A stretch of DNA of 57,407 nt from Ensifer sp. Root278. GTDB taxonomy: Bacteria > Pseudomonadota > Alphaproteobacteria > Rhizobiales > Rhizobiaceae. The stretch is from assembly GCF_001429285.1 (NCBI RefSeq), contig NZ_LMJJ01000016.1, positions 1 to 57,407 of the forward strand, in the 5' to 3' direction. Below the pieces are notes generated by a model. The model ran no database searches and was not told where the DNA came from. It saw only the letters and a program-made list of their open reading frames with translations. This document shows, piece after piece, positions 16,679 through 24,870 of the stretch. Positions within the stretch are counted from its first letter, which is position 1. The number at the start of each line of letters is the position of its first letter. The position numbers and the translations under genes are program-made.

Positions 16679-16703
16679 GAAACGTCCCCTCCAGGGAATA
16701 CCA

Positions 16704-16728
16704 GTCCGCACCGCTTTGCGGTGCGGAC
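16704..16728 (-). terminator. Intercistronic hairpin between ugpB and ugpA
   Basis: GTCCGCACCG and CGGTGCGGAC form a perfect 10-bp stem around CTTTG. It lies just after the ugpB stop on the transcript and is not followed by a T-run. In ABC operons such stem-loops typically protect the binding-protein message or cause partial termination, so more binding protein than permease is made. Confidence 0.6.
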
Positions 16729-16743
16729 ATTTCGTTTAGAGGT

Positions 16744-18048
16744 TCAGTTTCCGATCGCTGCTTTGATTGCCGCGTTTGCCTTCGTTACACCTTCACTGAG
16801 CGCCGTCTTTGCATCCTTCTGGCCAGCAAGCATCGCTTCGAACTCTTCGTTGAGGATGTCTCGAACCTGCGGGAGGTTGACGAGGCGAACACCCTTCGAA
16901 TTTTCGGTGGGAGCCTTGCCCATCATCTGCTTGATCGGCGTTTCCCGGCCCGGATTCTTTTCGTAGAAGCCGGACTTCTTGGTTTCTTCATAGGCTGCCA
17001 GCGTCACTGGCAGATAGCCCGAAACCTGGTGTAGCTGGGCCTGGGTTTCCGTTTTCGAGAGGAAGTGGAAGAACTCGGCCACGCCCTTGTATTCGCCGTC
17101 GCTCTTGCCGGCGAAGACCCAGAGACTTGCGCCACCGGGGATGGTGTTTTGTGGACCATGGCCTTCATAGTAGGGAAGCTGGCCGACGCCATAGTTGATC
17201 CCCGACTTCACGATGTCGCCGAGACCGCCGGATGATTCGGTCAGGATGGCGCATTCGCCCGACATGAACAGCTGCTTTGCTTCCGATGTGCGGCCGCCAT
17301 AGCGGAACGTTCCATCCTTGGCGAGGTCGGCAATCGACTGGAAATGCTCGACGAAGAGCGCAGCGTCGATTTTTAGTTCGACTTCGAGGCCAGAGAGGCC
17401 GTTCTCGTTCGTGCCGTAGGGCACGTTGTTCCAGGCGGAGAAGTTCTCGGTCTGGATCCAGGTCAGCCAGGTCGATGTGAAGCCGCAATTTGCCGCCCCA
17501 CTCGCCTTGATCTTCTTGGCCGCCTCGAAGACCTCGGGCCATGTGGCCGGTGGCTTTGCGGTATCGATGCCGGCCTTCGTGAAGGCGTCTTTGTTGTAAT
17601 AGAGGATCGGCGAGGACGAGTTGAATGGGAAGGACAGCATGGTCCCGTCAGCCTTGGAATAGTACGCGACGATGCCTGGCAGGTACTGATCCTTGTTGAA
17701 CTCGTAGCCGCCCTTCTGAAGAACGTCCGCCACCGGCACCACAGCGCCCTCGGCGCCCAGCATCACGCCGCTGCCGGCATCGAACACCTGCAGGATTGCA
17801 GGCGACTGCTTGGAACGGAAAGCAGCGATGCCCGCGTTCAATGTTTCAGCATAGGTACCCTTGAACACTGGAACGACCTTGTAGTCCGACTGGCTCTCGT
17901 TGAATTCCTTCGCAAGCCTTTCAACCGTTTCGTTGTTGGCGCCCGTCATGGCATGCCACCATTGAAGTTCCGTCGCCGCGAAGACATTGGAAGCAGCAAG
18001 GAGTGAAAGCGTGGATGTGGCCGCAAGAGTCCATTTGAAAGCTGACAT
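16744..18048 (-). CDS. ugpB: sn-Glycerol-3-phosphate-binding periplasmic protein UgpB
   Basis: This 434-residue solute-binding protein has a Sec signal peptide (residues 1-24, ending NVFA) and the UgpB pattern from the start of the mature part: ELQWWHAMTGANNETVERLA, and later SSSPILYYNKDAFTKAGID and GECAILTESSGG. It captures glycerol-3-phosphate or glycerophosphodiesters in the periplasm for UgpAE-C. It is first in the operon, and the ribosome site GGAGGAACAACC precedes ATG 18048. In many bacteria ugp is under PhoB; I find no CTGTCAT-type Pho box upstream, but an ACTTTCG/CGAAAGT inverted repeat is present, suggesting other control. Confidence 0.9.
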   Translation of the reverse strand: MSAFKWTLAATSTLSLLAASNVFAATELQWWHAMTGANNETVERLAKEFNESQSDYKVVPVFKGTYAETLNAGIAAFRSKQSPAILQVFDAGSGVMLGAEGAVVPVADVLQKGGYEFNKDQYLPGIVAYYSKADGTMLSFPFNSSSPILYYNKDAFTKAGIDTAKPPATWPEVFEAAKKIKASGAANCGFTSTWLTWIQTENFSAWNNVPYGTNENGLSGLEVELKIDAALFVEHFQSIADLAKDGTFRYGGRTSEAKQLFMSGECAILTESSGGLGDIVKSGINYGVGQLPYYEGHGPQNTIPGGASLWVFAGKSDGEYKGVAEFFHFLSKTETQAQLHQVSGYLPVTLAAYEETKKSGFYEKNPGRETPIKQMMGKAPTENSKGVRLVNLPQVRDILNEEFEAMLAGQKDAKTALSEGVTKANAAIKAAIGN

Positions 18049-18121
18049 GGTTGTTCCTCCGATTATTAAGACGACGATGTCTGTCTTGATCGCGTCGACC
18101 CTCCTCGATCAAACGCGACTG

Positions 18122-18167
18122 ACTTTCGTGGCGAAAGTAGGCGGATTAAAAACGAACGGGAACGAAC
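18122..18167 (-). promoter_or_regulatory. Repeats upstream of ugpB, candidate regulator site
   Basis: ACTTTCGTGGCGAAAGT (18122-18138) is an inverted repeat with 7-bp arms and a 3-base centre. Next to it AACGAAC occurs twice (18151-18157 and 18161-18167). DeoR/GlpR-type regulators, common for glycerol-3-phosphate genes, bind TTTCG/CGAAA-like half sites, so a GlpR-like repressor is plausible. No regulator gene of that type is in the window. Confidence 0.35.
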
Positions 18168-18221
18168 CTGCAAGAGAAAATGGAATGGCGAATTCCTTCC
18201 TGCTTTTCGGTGGAATTTTCG

Positions 18222-18339
18222 TTCTGTTCATGCCCTCGAGCCGAATGGCGTCCTGCGGCATCTAGCTGTCCATGGTCAGGTCCACGACAATCTTTATAAG
18301 CCGCGCGTTCTCATTCTCGAGCTGCTTCAGCTTCGCCAT
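18222..18339 (-). pseudogene. IS3-family transposase OrfA remnant
   Basis: The minus frame from 18339 reads MAKLKQLENENARLIKIVVD, LTMDS and then a TAG stop (18264-18262); beyond it, MPQDAIRLE continues in frame. This matches the end of IS3-family OrfA (leucine zipper ENxRLKKxVADLxLDKxMLQDVIRRK) with one codon changed to a stop. No OrfB or terminal repeats are nearby. It is a very short relic of an insertion sequence upstream of ugpB. Confidence 0.5.
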
Positions 18340-18432
18340 CTTCGGCAACGAGCAACGCGGCGTCGATTCTCCCGGATCGCGCCTGCTTGGCTACCAACCT
18401 TGTGAAATTCTAACCTGGCACCTGCGGCTCGA

Positions 18433-18669
18433 TTACTTGGGTTGCGCCGCAGTGACACTGCCTTCGCTACTAGACTGGTCTCCGGTGGCACGGCTTGTCA
18501 GTTCTACCGCTCCCCACGCAAGCAGGACGAGGGCTAGGCTCGCCGCAAGAACCAAAAAAACGCGCCTGCCCATTCCCGCCTGGCGCGTTTCCCTGGCAGA
18601 GAAGGTAGTCCTTTCGGCATCGTGCGTTGCTGACAGCGGCTCGCCGCGCTCGTCCAGTTTATCGGCCAT
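18433..18669 (-). CDS. Hypothetical single-span membrane protein, 78 aa
   Basis: From ATG 18669 the product begins MADKLDERGEPLSATHDAER, a charged cytoplasmic segment of about 34 residues. Then follows a transmembrane helix (RRVFLVLAASLALVLLAWGA, about residues 36-55) and a short Ser/Thr-rich tail. GAGTGGATCC precedes the start; a GTG three codons earlier is possible. I recognise no domain. Its position between ugpB and udgX gives no hint at a role. Confidence 0.5.
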   Translation of the reverse strand: MADKLDERGEPLSATHDAERTTFSARETRQAGMGRRVFLVLAASLALVLLAWGAVELTSRATGDQSSSEGSVTAAQPK

Positions 18670-18814
18670 TGGATCCACTCGGTATTCATTCGGACTAGTA
18701 CCCCGCGCCCATCAATGCGGCCCGAAGGACGAACGAAAAACGGGCAGATGCTCAAATGGTTCCGAAACTCCTCCTTTGGAGGCCGGCCATAGTGCGACGA
18801 TCAGGACGCGAATT

Positions 18815-19510
18815 TCACCTTGTTTGTCGCCGCGCAGCCGGCTCAATTTTCCCAGACAGCAGTTCATTGGCAAGGCGCAGATCGGCAACAAAATGCTCCC
18901 GCTCGCGATTGGCATTCAATCGATCGCGAATTCGCAGCAGGTATGATGGGTGGATTGTTACGACGATCAGAAACCGGGAACCATCTTCCAGCGGCCGCCC
19001 ACGATCCTTGGTCACCCTGATCGATCTTCCGAGCAGTGCTCCTGCTGCCGTAGCGCCGAGCGCCACGACTACGGCTGGTCGCAGGCGGGCGAGTTCGGCG
19101 CCGAGCCACCAGGAGCAACGCTGAACTTCGCCGGCATTGGGCTTCGAATGCAGTCTGCGCTTGCCACGCTGCTCATACTTGAAGTGCTTGACCGCGTTGG
19201 TCAGATAGCAGGCCTCGCGTTCGATGCCGGCTCCCTCCAAACATTCGGTCAATACGGTGCCTGCAGGGCCGACAAAGGGCTTTCCCGCTAGATCTTCCTT
19301 GTCTCCAGGCTGTTCACCGACAAGCATAAGTTTCGCGTTTTCCGGACCCGCACCAAAGACAAGCTGGGTCGCATGCTTGTAGAGGTCGCAGCGGCGGCAA
19401 TCCTCGGCTTGCTGTCGGATATCACCAAGCGAAAGACCGCTCATATGGGGGTTCTCAAGAGCCGGCCCCTGCGTGGCCGAATGTTCTGGACTGTTTCTAG
19501 TCGTTGCCAT
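18815..19510 (-). CDS. udgX: UdgX-type uracil-DNA glycosylase
   Basis: This 231-residue protein belongs to the family 4-like UdgX group of uracil-DNA glycosylases. Seen are a Fe-S cysteine pair (CRRCDLY, near 38-41), motif GEQPGDKEDLAGKPFVGPAG (65-84), the diagnostic insertion KRRLH with His121 and a second cysteine region (EVQRCSWWL), and the late motif TIHPSYLLR. In UdgX that histidine forms a covalent bond with the abasic sugar after uracil excision, so the enzyme stays on DNA. The RRxH insert separates it from ordinary family 4 enzymes. Start 19510 is one of several candidates (MSGLSL at 19444 is another). No repair partner is adjacent. Confidence 0.8.
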   Translation of the reverse strand: MATTRNSPEHSATQGPALENPHMSGLSLGDIRQQAEDCRRCDLYKHATQLVFGAGPENAKLMLVGEQPGDKEDLAGKPFVGPAGTVLTECLEGAGIEREACYLTNAVKHFKYEQRGKRRLHSKPNAGEVQRCSWWLGAELARLRPAVVVALGATAAGALLGRSIRVTKDRGRPLEDGSRFLIVVTIHPSYLLRIRDRLNANREREHFVADLRLANELLSGKIEPAARRQTR

Positions 19511-19687
19511 CGCCCGGGGATCCACGAATGTTGCGCGGCTCGGTTCGGCGATATGAAACTCGCCGTCGCGTTCCTTGATCCCAACAGGTCGTGCGTAGTT
19601 TCGTTCCCATTACCGCTTCCGAGCGCGACGAAGGTGGAGTGGGTTGCCTGGTGCGACCGTTGCTAAAATCCCGATCCGCCAGGGCCA

Positions 19688-19912
19688 CTAAGTCGGCAAA
19701 TCCGGGGCAATTAATGTCAATGTCGGGATATAGGTTCGATAGCGACCAACGTCACGCGTGAGCAACGGCAGCCCGCTGACCGCCGCATGCGCACCGATGA
19801 AGAAGTCTGGGAGAACGCCAGTTCTCGTTCCCCTGCTTTGCGATATCGTGTGAAAACCTTGCTTGCCAGAAAGAGAGCCTTTCGCGGCATTGGTGCCAGT
19901 TCAAATCCGGCT
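19688..19912 (-). pseudogene. VapC (PIN-domain) toxin fragment, frameshifted
   Basis: The first frame reads [26 protein letters not shown]; the shifted frame continues [40 protein letters not shown] and ends at TAG 19688. This is the C-terminal two thirds of a VapC toxin, including the acidic residues of the nuclease site (LPDFF and LTRD). One missing base near GCAGGGGAACG separates the frames, and the N-terminus with its first Asp is absent. The matching antitoxin gene is not present. VapC proteins are toxin-antitoxin ribonucleases. Confidence 0.65.
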
Positions 19913-19948
19913 TGATCAGCTGTTGAAGCTTGTTCTCGTCCAGTCCGG

Positions 19949-21236
19949 TCAACGCGCCAACCGTGGAACGAGGTGGCGGCGGTTGATGGTCGCCGGGCGG
20001 CCCTTGATGGACAGGGTCGTATCGTGCTTTTCGCGTTCAGCCACGACCTTCCCATTCGCCACGACGCAAAGCCGCTCGGCGCGCAAGCGCACCGCCTCGA
20101 TCGGATTGCCCGCATCGAGCACCACCAGGCTTGCGGATTTGCCAACGGCCAGGCCGAGATGATCGAGCCCCATGATCTCGGCGTTGACCTTGGTGACCAT
20201 GTTGAAGCAGGTGCGCATGTCCGCGGGCGAGGACATCTGGGCGACGTGCAATCCCATGAAGGCGACGTCGAGCATGTCGGCTGTGCCGAGGGAGTACCAT
20301 GGATCGCACGCAATCCTGGCCCCAGCCGGTGCGGATGCCGGCCTTGAGCATTTCGGGCACGCGCGTCATGCCGCGGCGCTTGGGATAGGTGTCGTGCCGC
20401 CCCTGCAGCATGATGTTGATGAGCGGATTGGGAATTGCCGAGACACCGGCCTCCGCAATCAGCGGCAGCAGCTTCGAGACATAGTAGTTGTCCATCGAAT
20501 GCATCGAGGTGAGGTGCGAACCTGCCACCCGGCCCTGCAGGCCGAGCCTCTTAGTTTCATAGGCAAGCTGTTCGATATGGCGCGAAAGCGGGTCGTCAGT
20601 TTCGTCGCAATGCAGGTCGACCATCAGGCCACGCTTGGCCGCGATCTCGCAAAGTTCGGTAACGGACCGCATGCCCTCGGACATGGTCCGCTCGAAATGC
20701 GGGATGCCGCCGACGATGTCGACTCCCAGGTCGAGGGCGCGAATGATGTTCTCGCGCGCATTCGGCGAGCGATAGAGACCGTCCTGGGGGAAGGCGACGA
20801 GTTGAAGGTCGATATAGGGCGCGATCTGCTTCTTGACTTCGAGCAGGGCTTCCACTGCCAGGAGGCGGTCGTCGCCGGTATCGACATGGGTGCGGATGGC
20901 CAGGAGCCCCATCGACACCGCCCAATCGCAATAGGCCAACGCGCGCTCCTTTACGGCCTCATGGGTCAGGACCGGCTTGAGTTCGCCCCACAGCGTGATG
21001 CCTTCGAGGAGCGTGCCCGAGGCGATACGCGGCAGGCCATAGGACAGCGTTGCGTCCATATGGAAATGCGGATCGACAAAAGGCTGGCTGACGAGGTTGC
21101 CCGAGGCATCGACGACGCGACCGGCCTCGGCATCGATGCTGGGCTCGATCGCGGCGATCCTGTCGCCATTGATGCCGATATCGGCGACGGTTCCGTCGGG
21201 CAGCGTGCCGCCCTTTACAATCAAGTCGAAACTCAT
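19949..21236 (-). pseudogene. Cytosine-deaminase-like amidohydrolase gene with one-base frameshift
   Basis: From ATG 21236 the frame reads as an amidohydrolase of the cytosine deaminase family: metal ligands in DPHFHMDATLS (about residue 57), LHCDETDDPLSRHIEQ (about 207) and HLTSMHS, plus GWGQDCVR with the catalytic Asp. After CVR the frame is lost; one base inserted in GTGCGATCC would give VRDPWYSLGTADMLDVAFMG, which is what the next frame encodes down to 19949. So a single deletion near 20303-20308 breaks an otherwise complete gene of about 428 codons. It overlaps the upstream permease gene by ATGA and belongs to the BMP-type transporter operon. A sequencing error is possible; if real, only a truncated protein is made. 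Confidence 0.8.
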
Positions 21237-22174
21237 CTTTCGCCTTTCTGGTACGGGATCATCAAAGCTTTGGGATAGGTGGCGCGACGCGCGACCAGGA
21301 TCAGCGCCAGGATCGACAACGCATACGGCATCATCAGGAAAACCTGATAGGGAACGATACCGCCCGATATCTGCTGCAGGCGAACCTGAAAGGCATCGAA
21401 GGCGGCAAACAGTATGGCGCCGATCAGCGCCTTCCCTGGCCGCCAGGAGCCGAAGACGACCAGCGCGATACAAATCCAGCCGCGCCCATTGATCATCTGA
21501 AAAAAGAAGGAATTGAAGGCCGAAGTAGTGAGAAAGGCGCCACCCACCGCCATCAGCGCGCTGCCGATGGCGACGGCACCCGTGCGGATGCCGGTCACGG
21601 AAATGCCCTGGGCCTCGACCGCCGAGGGGTTTTCGCCGACAGCGCGAACGGCAAGGCCAATGGGCGTGCGGTAAAGGATCCAGGCGACGGCTGCGACTGA
21701 CACGAACGCGAGATAGGTCAGCGGCGTCTGGGAAAACAGCGCCTCGCCAATGACGGGAAGGCTGGAAAGACCCGGGATCGGCAACGGCTGGAACGGCTCA
21801 ATCTTCGGCGGCGACGTCACCTCGGGCAGCGCAAGCCGATAGGTGAAGTAGGTCAAGCTCGTGGCAAGCAGCGTGATGCCGATGCCGACGACGTGTTGAG
21901 ACAGGCCGAGCGGTACGGTGAGCGTGGCGTGCAGCAAGCCGAACATGGCGCCGACAATGGCCGCGACCAGCACGCCGGCCCAAAGATCGCCGCCAGAATA
22001 GACGGTGAACCAGCCGGCAAAAGCCCCGGCCGTCATGATCCCTTCGATGCCCAGATTGAGAACGCCCGCGCGCTCGCATATCAACTCGCCCATGGTCGCG
22101 AAGATCAGCGGGGATGCGATCCGGATGGCGGCAACCCAGAAGGAGGCGGTGAAGAGGATTTCAAGCGCGTCCAT
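21233..22174 (-). CDS. Nucleoside/nucleobase-type ABC transporter permease (second subunit)
   Basis: This 313-residue permease of the BPD_transp_2 family has about eight to ten hydrophobic segments and the family signature around GELICERAGVLNLGIEGIMT (near 30) with the cytoplasmic loop GLAVRAVGENPSAVEAQGIS (near 200). It matches the second permease (NupQ/YufQ type) of BMP-dependent nucleoside importers. ATG 22174 follows CAGGTGGAGGTGAC. It lies one base after the companion permease and overlaps the deaminase start by ATGA. With a cytosine-deaminase-like neighbour, pyrimidine base or nucleoside uptake is the likely task. Confidence 0.85.
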   Translation of the reverse strand: MDALEILFTASFWVAAIRIASPLIFATMGELICERAGVLNLGIEGIMTAGAFAGWFTVYSGGDLWAGVLVAAIVGAMFGLLHATLTVPLGLSQHVVGIGITLLATSLTYFTYRLALPEVTSPPKIEPFQPLPIPGLSSLPVIGEALFSQTPLTYLAFVSVAAVAWILYRTPIGLAVRAVGENPSAVEAQGISVTGIRTGAVAIGSALMAVGGAFLTTSAFNSFFFQMINGRGWICIALVVFGSWRPGKALIGAILFAAFDAFQVRLQQISGGIVPYQVFLMMPYALSILALILVARRATYPKALMIPYQKGER

Positions 22175-22175
22175 G

Positions 22176-23225
22176 TCACCTCCACCTGATCCGGAATCGC
22201 GCCAGAAGGATCGCGACAACCATCGACAGAAGCGAAGTCGCAACCATGACGTCGGCTATGTAACTCGGCACTTTGGCGGCACGGCTCATGGCATCGGCGC
22301 CGACGAAGATGCCGGCGACGAAGATGGCCGATGCGATGACGCCGAGCGGATTGAGTATGGCGAGCATCGCGACGACGATGCCGGTGTAACCGTAGCCTGG
22401 CGACAGGTCGAGCGTCAGGTTTCCCTTGAGCCCCGAGACTTCGGAAAAGCCTGCAAGTGCGGCCAACCCGCCCGAAAGCAAGGCCGTCTTCATCAGCGTG
22501 CGGTTGACCAGAATGCCGACAAAACGTGCCCCCTCGGGATTGTGGCCGACGGCGCGCATTTCGTAGCCGAGAACCGTCCTTTTCATGACGACCCAGACGA
22601 GAACGGCCGAAACAAGCGCTATGGCGAAGCCGTAGTGCAGGCGCTTGCCCTGGATGAGGCGCGGCAGTTGGGCTTCAGCGATGACCTTTTGCGATTGCGG
22701 CCAGCCGAGCCCCATCGGGTCCTTGAGTACACCTTCAAGCAGCATCGACACGAACAGCAGGACGATGAAGTTGAGCAGCAACGTGGTGACCACCTCATCG
22801 ACGCCGAAGCGGGTCTTCAGCACGGCCGGGCCGAGCAGAAGCAGCGCGCCTGCGGCCATGACGGCGACCATGATCACCGGGATCAGAACGACCGAAGGTA
22901 GCGGTAGTGTGCCGGTTCCCAGCACCACGGTGACGACGCCACCGATGTAGAGTTGGGCTTCCGCGCCGATGTTCCAGAGCTTGGCCCGAAAGGCGACGGC
23001 GATCGCCAGGCCCGTGAAGATCAGCGGCGTCGCACGGGTCAGGGTTTCCATAAGCGCGAACTGTGAGCCGGCCGCTCCCTTGGCCACGAGATAGAAGACG
23101 GACAGCGGCGAAGCGCCAGCGACGAGAACGAGCATCGACGTCAACACCAGCGTTGTGGCGATGGCTGCCAGCGGAAACAGCAAGGTGACCGCCAAGGACG
23201 GTGCAAGCTTTGGCTCAAGCCGCAT
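22176..23225 (-). CDS. Nucleoside/nucleobase-type ABC transporter permease (first subunit)
   Basis: This 349-residue permease corresponds to NupP/YufP. It has multiple hydrophobic helices, the conserved FRAKLWNIGAEAQLYIGGVV segment (about 79-98) and the coupling-loop region GYEMRAVGHNPEGARFVGIL (about 223). It overlaps the ATPase gene by 11 bases and is followed after one base by the second permease, so all are translated from one message. It should form the heterodimeric channel of the importer in the inner membrane. Confidence 0.85.
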   Translation of the reverse strand: MRLEPKLAPSLAVTLLFPLAAIATTLVLTSMLVLVAGASPLSVFYLVAKGAAGSQFALMETLTRATPLIFTGLAIAVAFRAKLWNIGAEAQLYIGGVVTVVLGTGTLPLPSVVLIPVIMVAVMAAGALLLLGPAVLKTRFGVDEVVTTLLLNFIVLLFVSMLLEGVLKDPMGLGWPQSQKVIAEAQLPRLIQGKRLHYGFAIALVSAVLVWVVMKRTVLGYEMRAVGHNPEGARFVGILVNRTLMKTALLSGGLAALAGFSEVSGLKGNLTLDLSPGYGYTGIVVAMLAILNPLGVIASAIFVAGIFVGADAMSRAAKVPSYIADVMVATSLLSMVVAILLARFRIRWR

Positions 23226-24744
23226 GGTCGCCGCGCTCCCCGTCGTGGCCCGCCATCAGCTCTCCCAGTTGCCGAATGCTGCGCTCGCCGCGCGAAGACG
23301 GCGTCGAAAGGCGTCCCTTGGACATGACGATGACGCGGTCGGACAATGCCAGGACCTCCTCGAGGTCTTCGGATATCAGCAATATAGCCGCGCCCCTGTC
23401 GCGTGCTTCGAGCAGCATGCGGTGTACATATGCGACGGCGCCGACATCGAGGCCACGGGTCGGCTGGCTTGCAAGGATGACCGTCGGGTCGGGATCAAGG
23501 GCCCGGCCGAGGATTAGCTTCTGCATGTTGCCGCCCGAAAGCAGGCGCATGCGAGCCTCGGGCGAGGGGCATTTGACCTCGTAGTCGGTGATGAGTTTCT
23601 CGGCGAAGCCGCGGGCAGCCCTCCAGTTCAGGAAGCCCATGCGACTGAACCGCGGACTGCGGTAGCGTTCGCCGATGACATTCTCCGTCACGCTCATGTC
23701 GCCGATGCTGCCGATAGCGTGGCGATCTTCTGGAATCCGGGCCACGCCGTGGGCGAGTGCTGCGCGCGGCGACCAGTCGGCGACTTCCCTCCCGGCGATG
23801 GAGATGCTCCCGGTGGTCGGGCGCCGGATGCCGGCGATGAGGGCCGCAAGGCCAGCCTGGCCATTGCCGGCAACGCCGGCAAGGCCGGTGATCTCGCCGG
23901 CCGTGAGCGTGAGCGACACTTGATCGAGGCCGGCCCCGTTATACGGCGTCGTGGAGACCCTTTCGAGCGCCAGCAGCGGTGCACCCCGCTTTACCGGGTT
24001 GACCTCCGCCGGCTTGACCTCCTGGCCAACCATAAGGGCGGCTAGTTCTTTGCGGTCGGTTGAACCCGTTTCACGCTCGCCAACGAGCCGGCCGGAGCGC
24101 AGAACCAGCACCCGATCACTGACCGACATTACTTCGTGCAATTTGTGGGAGATGAAGATGATCGACAGGCCCTTTGCGACGAGCAGCTTCAGTGTCCGGA
24201 ACAGCGCATCGGTCTCTGCGGGTGTTAGAACGGCCGTCGGCTCGTCCAGGATCAGGAGACGGGCTTCGCGATAGAGTGCCTTCAAGATTTCGACGCGCTG
24301 ACGTTCGCCGACCGAGAGCGTGGAGACGGTGGCGGCGGGTTCGACGGCGAGGCCGAAATCGGCCGACAGTTGCTCGATGCGCCGCCGCGCTGCGGCCCTG
24401 TCGAGCCGCATGCGCCAGAGGCTCTGCGTGCCAAGCGCGATATTTTCCTGCACCGTCATGTTGTCAGCAAGGGTGAAATGCTGGTGGACCATGCCAATGC
24501 CGGCATCGAGAGCCGCGCGCGGATCTCCCGGCGGAAGCGGCTTTCCGAAGGCCTCGACGGTTCCCTCGTCAGCGACATAGTGGCCGAAGAGAATGTTCAT
24601 CAGCGTCGTTTTGCCGGCACCGTTCTCCCCGAGAAGTGCTATGATTTCGCCCCGCTTCAGCTCGAAGGAAATAGCCTCGTTTGCCCTGAGTGGGCCGAAG
24701 CGCTTGCTGATGCCGGAAAGACGAAGGGCAGGTTTGCTTGACAC
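23215..24744 (-). CDS. Nucleoside/nucleobase-type ABC transporter ATP-binding protein, two ABC domains
   Basis: The protein (509 residues from GTG 24744) has two ABC cassettes. The first has Walker A GENGAGKTT, signature LSVGERQR and Walker B LLILDEPTAVLTPAE; the second has a degenerate Walker A (GVAGNGQAG), signature LSGGNMQK and ASQPTRGLD in place of DEPTRGLD, the normal asymmetry of this NupA/YufO class. The frame stays open up to 24867, but those extra 41 codons lie in a hairpin-rich stretch resembling an inserted repeat (see 24745-24870). I therefore prefer the GTG right before SSKPALRLSGISKRFG. Neither start has a strong ribosome site. Confidence 0.8.
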   Translation of the reverse strand: MSSKPALRLSGISKRFGPLRANEAISFELKRGEIIALLGENGAGKTTLMNILFGHYVADEGTVEAFGKPLPPGDPRAALDAGIGMVHQHFTLADNMTVQENIALGTQSLWRMRLDRAAARRRIEQLSADFGLAVEPAATVSTLSVGERQRVEILKALYREARLLILDEPTAVLTPAETDALFRTLKLLVAKGLSIIFISHKLHEVMSVSDRVLVLRSGRLVGERETGSTDRKELAALMVGQEVKPAEVNPVKRGAPLLALERVSTTPYNGAGLDQVSLTLTAGEITGLAGVAGNGQAGLAALIAGIRRPTTGSISIAGREVADWSPRAALAHGVARIPEDRHAIGSIGDMSVTENVIGERYRSPRFSRMGFLNWRAARGFAEKLITDYEVKCPSPEARMRLLSGGNMQKLILGRALDPDPTVILASQPTRGLDVGAVAYVHRMLLEARDRGAAILLISEDLEEVLALSDRVIVMSKGRLSTPSSRGERSIRQLGELMAGHDGERGDHAA

Positions 24745-24870
24745 GGCGGTGACCGGAAGTGGCGATGTGGGAAGGCTTTCTTTCCCGTCCAGGGAGAGAG
24801 TGGTCGCTTCCGGCGAAGGGTTATCCCCTCCGGCAAGGTTGCCCACCTCTCCCATGAACGGGAGCACAGG
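24745..24870. repeat. Hairpin-rich element between BMP and ATPase genes, possible rhizobial intergenic mosaic repeat
   Basis: On the minus strand this stretch holds short inverted repeats in series: CTCCC gttcat GGGAG, GGCAA cc TTGCC, TCCC tggac GGGA, with flanking GGGAGAGGTGGGC and TTCCCACATCGCCACTTCC. The composition resembles the interspersed palindromic elements (RIME-like) frequent between rhizobial genes. It is read through as an open frame and would add about 41 unusual residues to the ATPase. No second copy is in the window, so family assignment is tentative. Confidence 0.4.

Noticed and set aside
15878-16966. 362-codon plus-strand frame opposite ugpA
   Set aside because: It lies antisense to ugpA and the end of ugpB, has highly charged low-complexity composition typical of the complement of GC-rich genes, and no ribosome site or domain.
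20172-21278. 368-codon plus-strand frame opposite the deaminase gene
   Set aside because: Antisense shadow of the cytosine-deaminase-like gene; His/Arg-rich composition and no recognisable motif.
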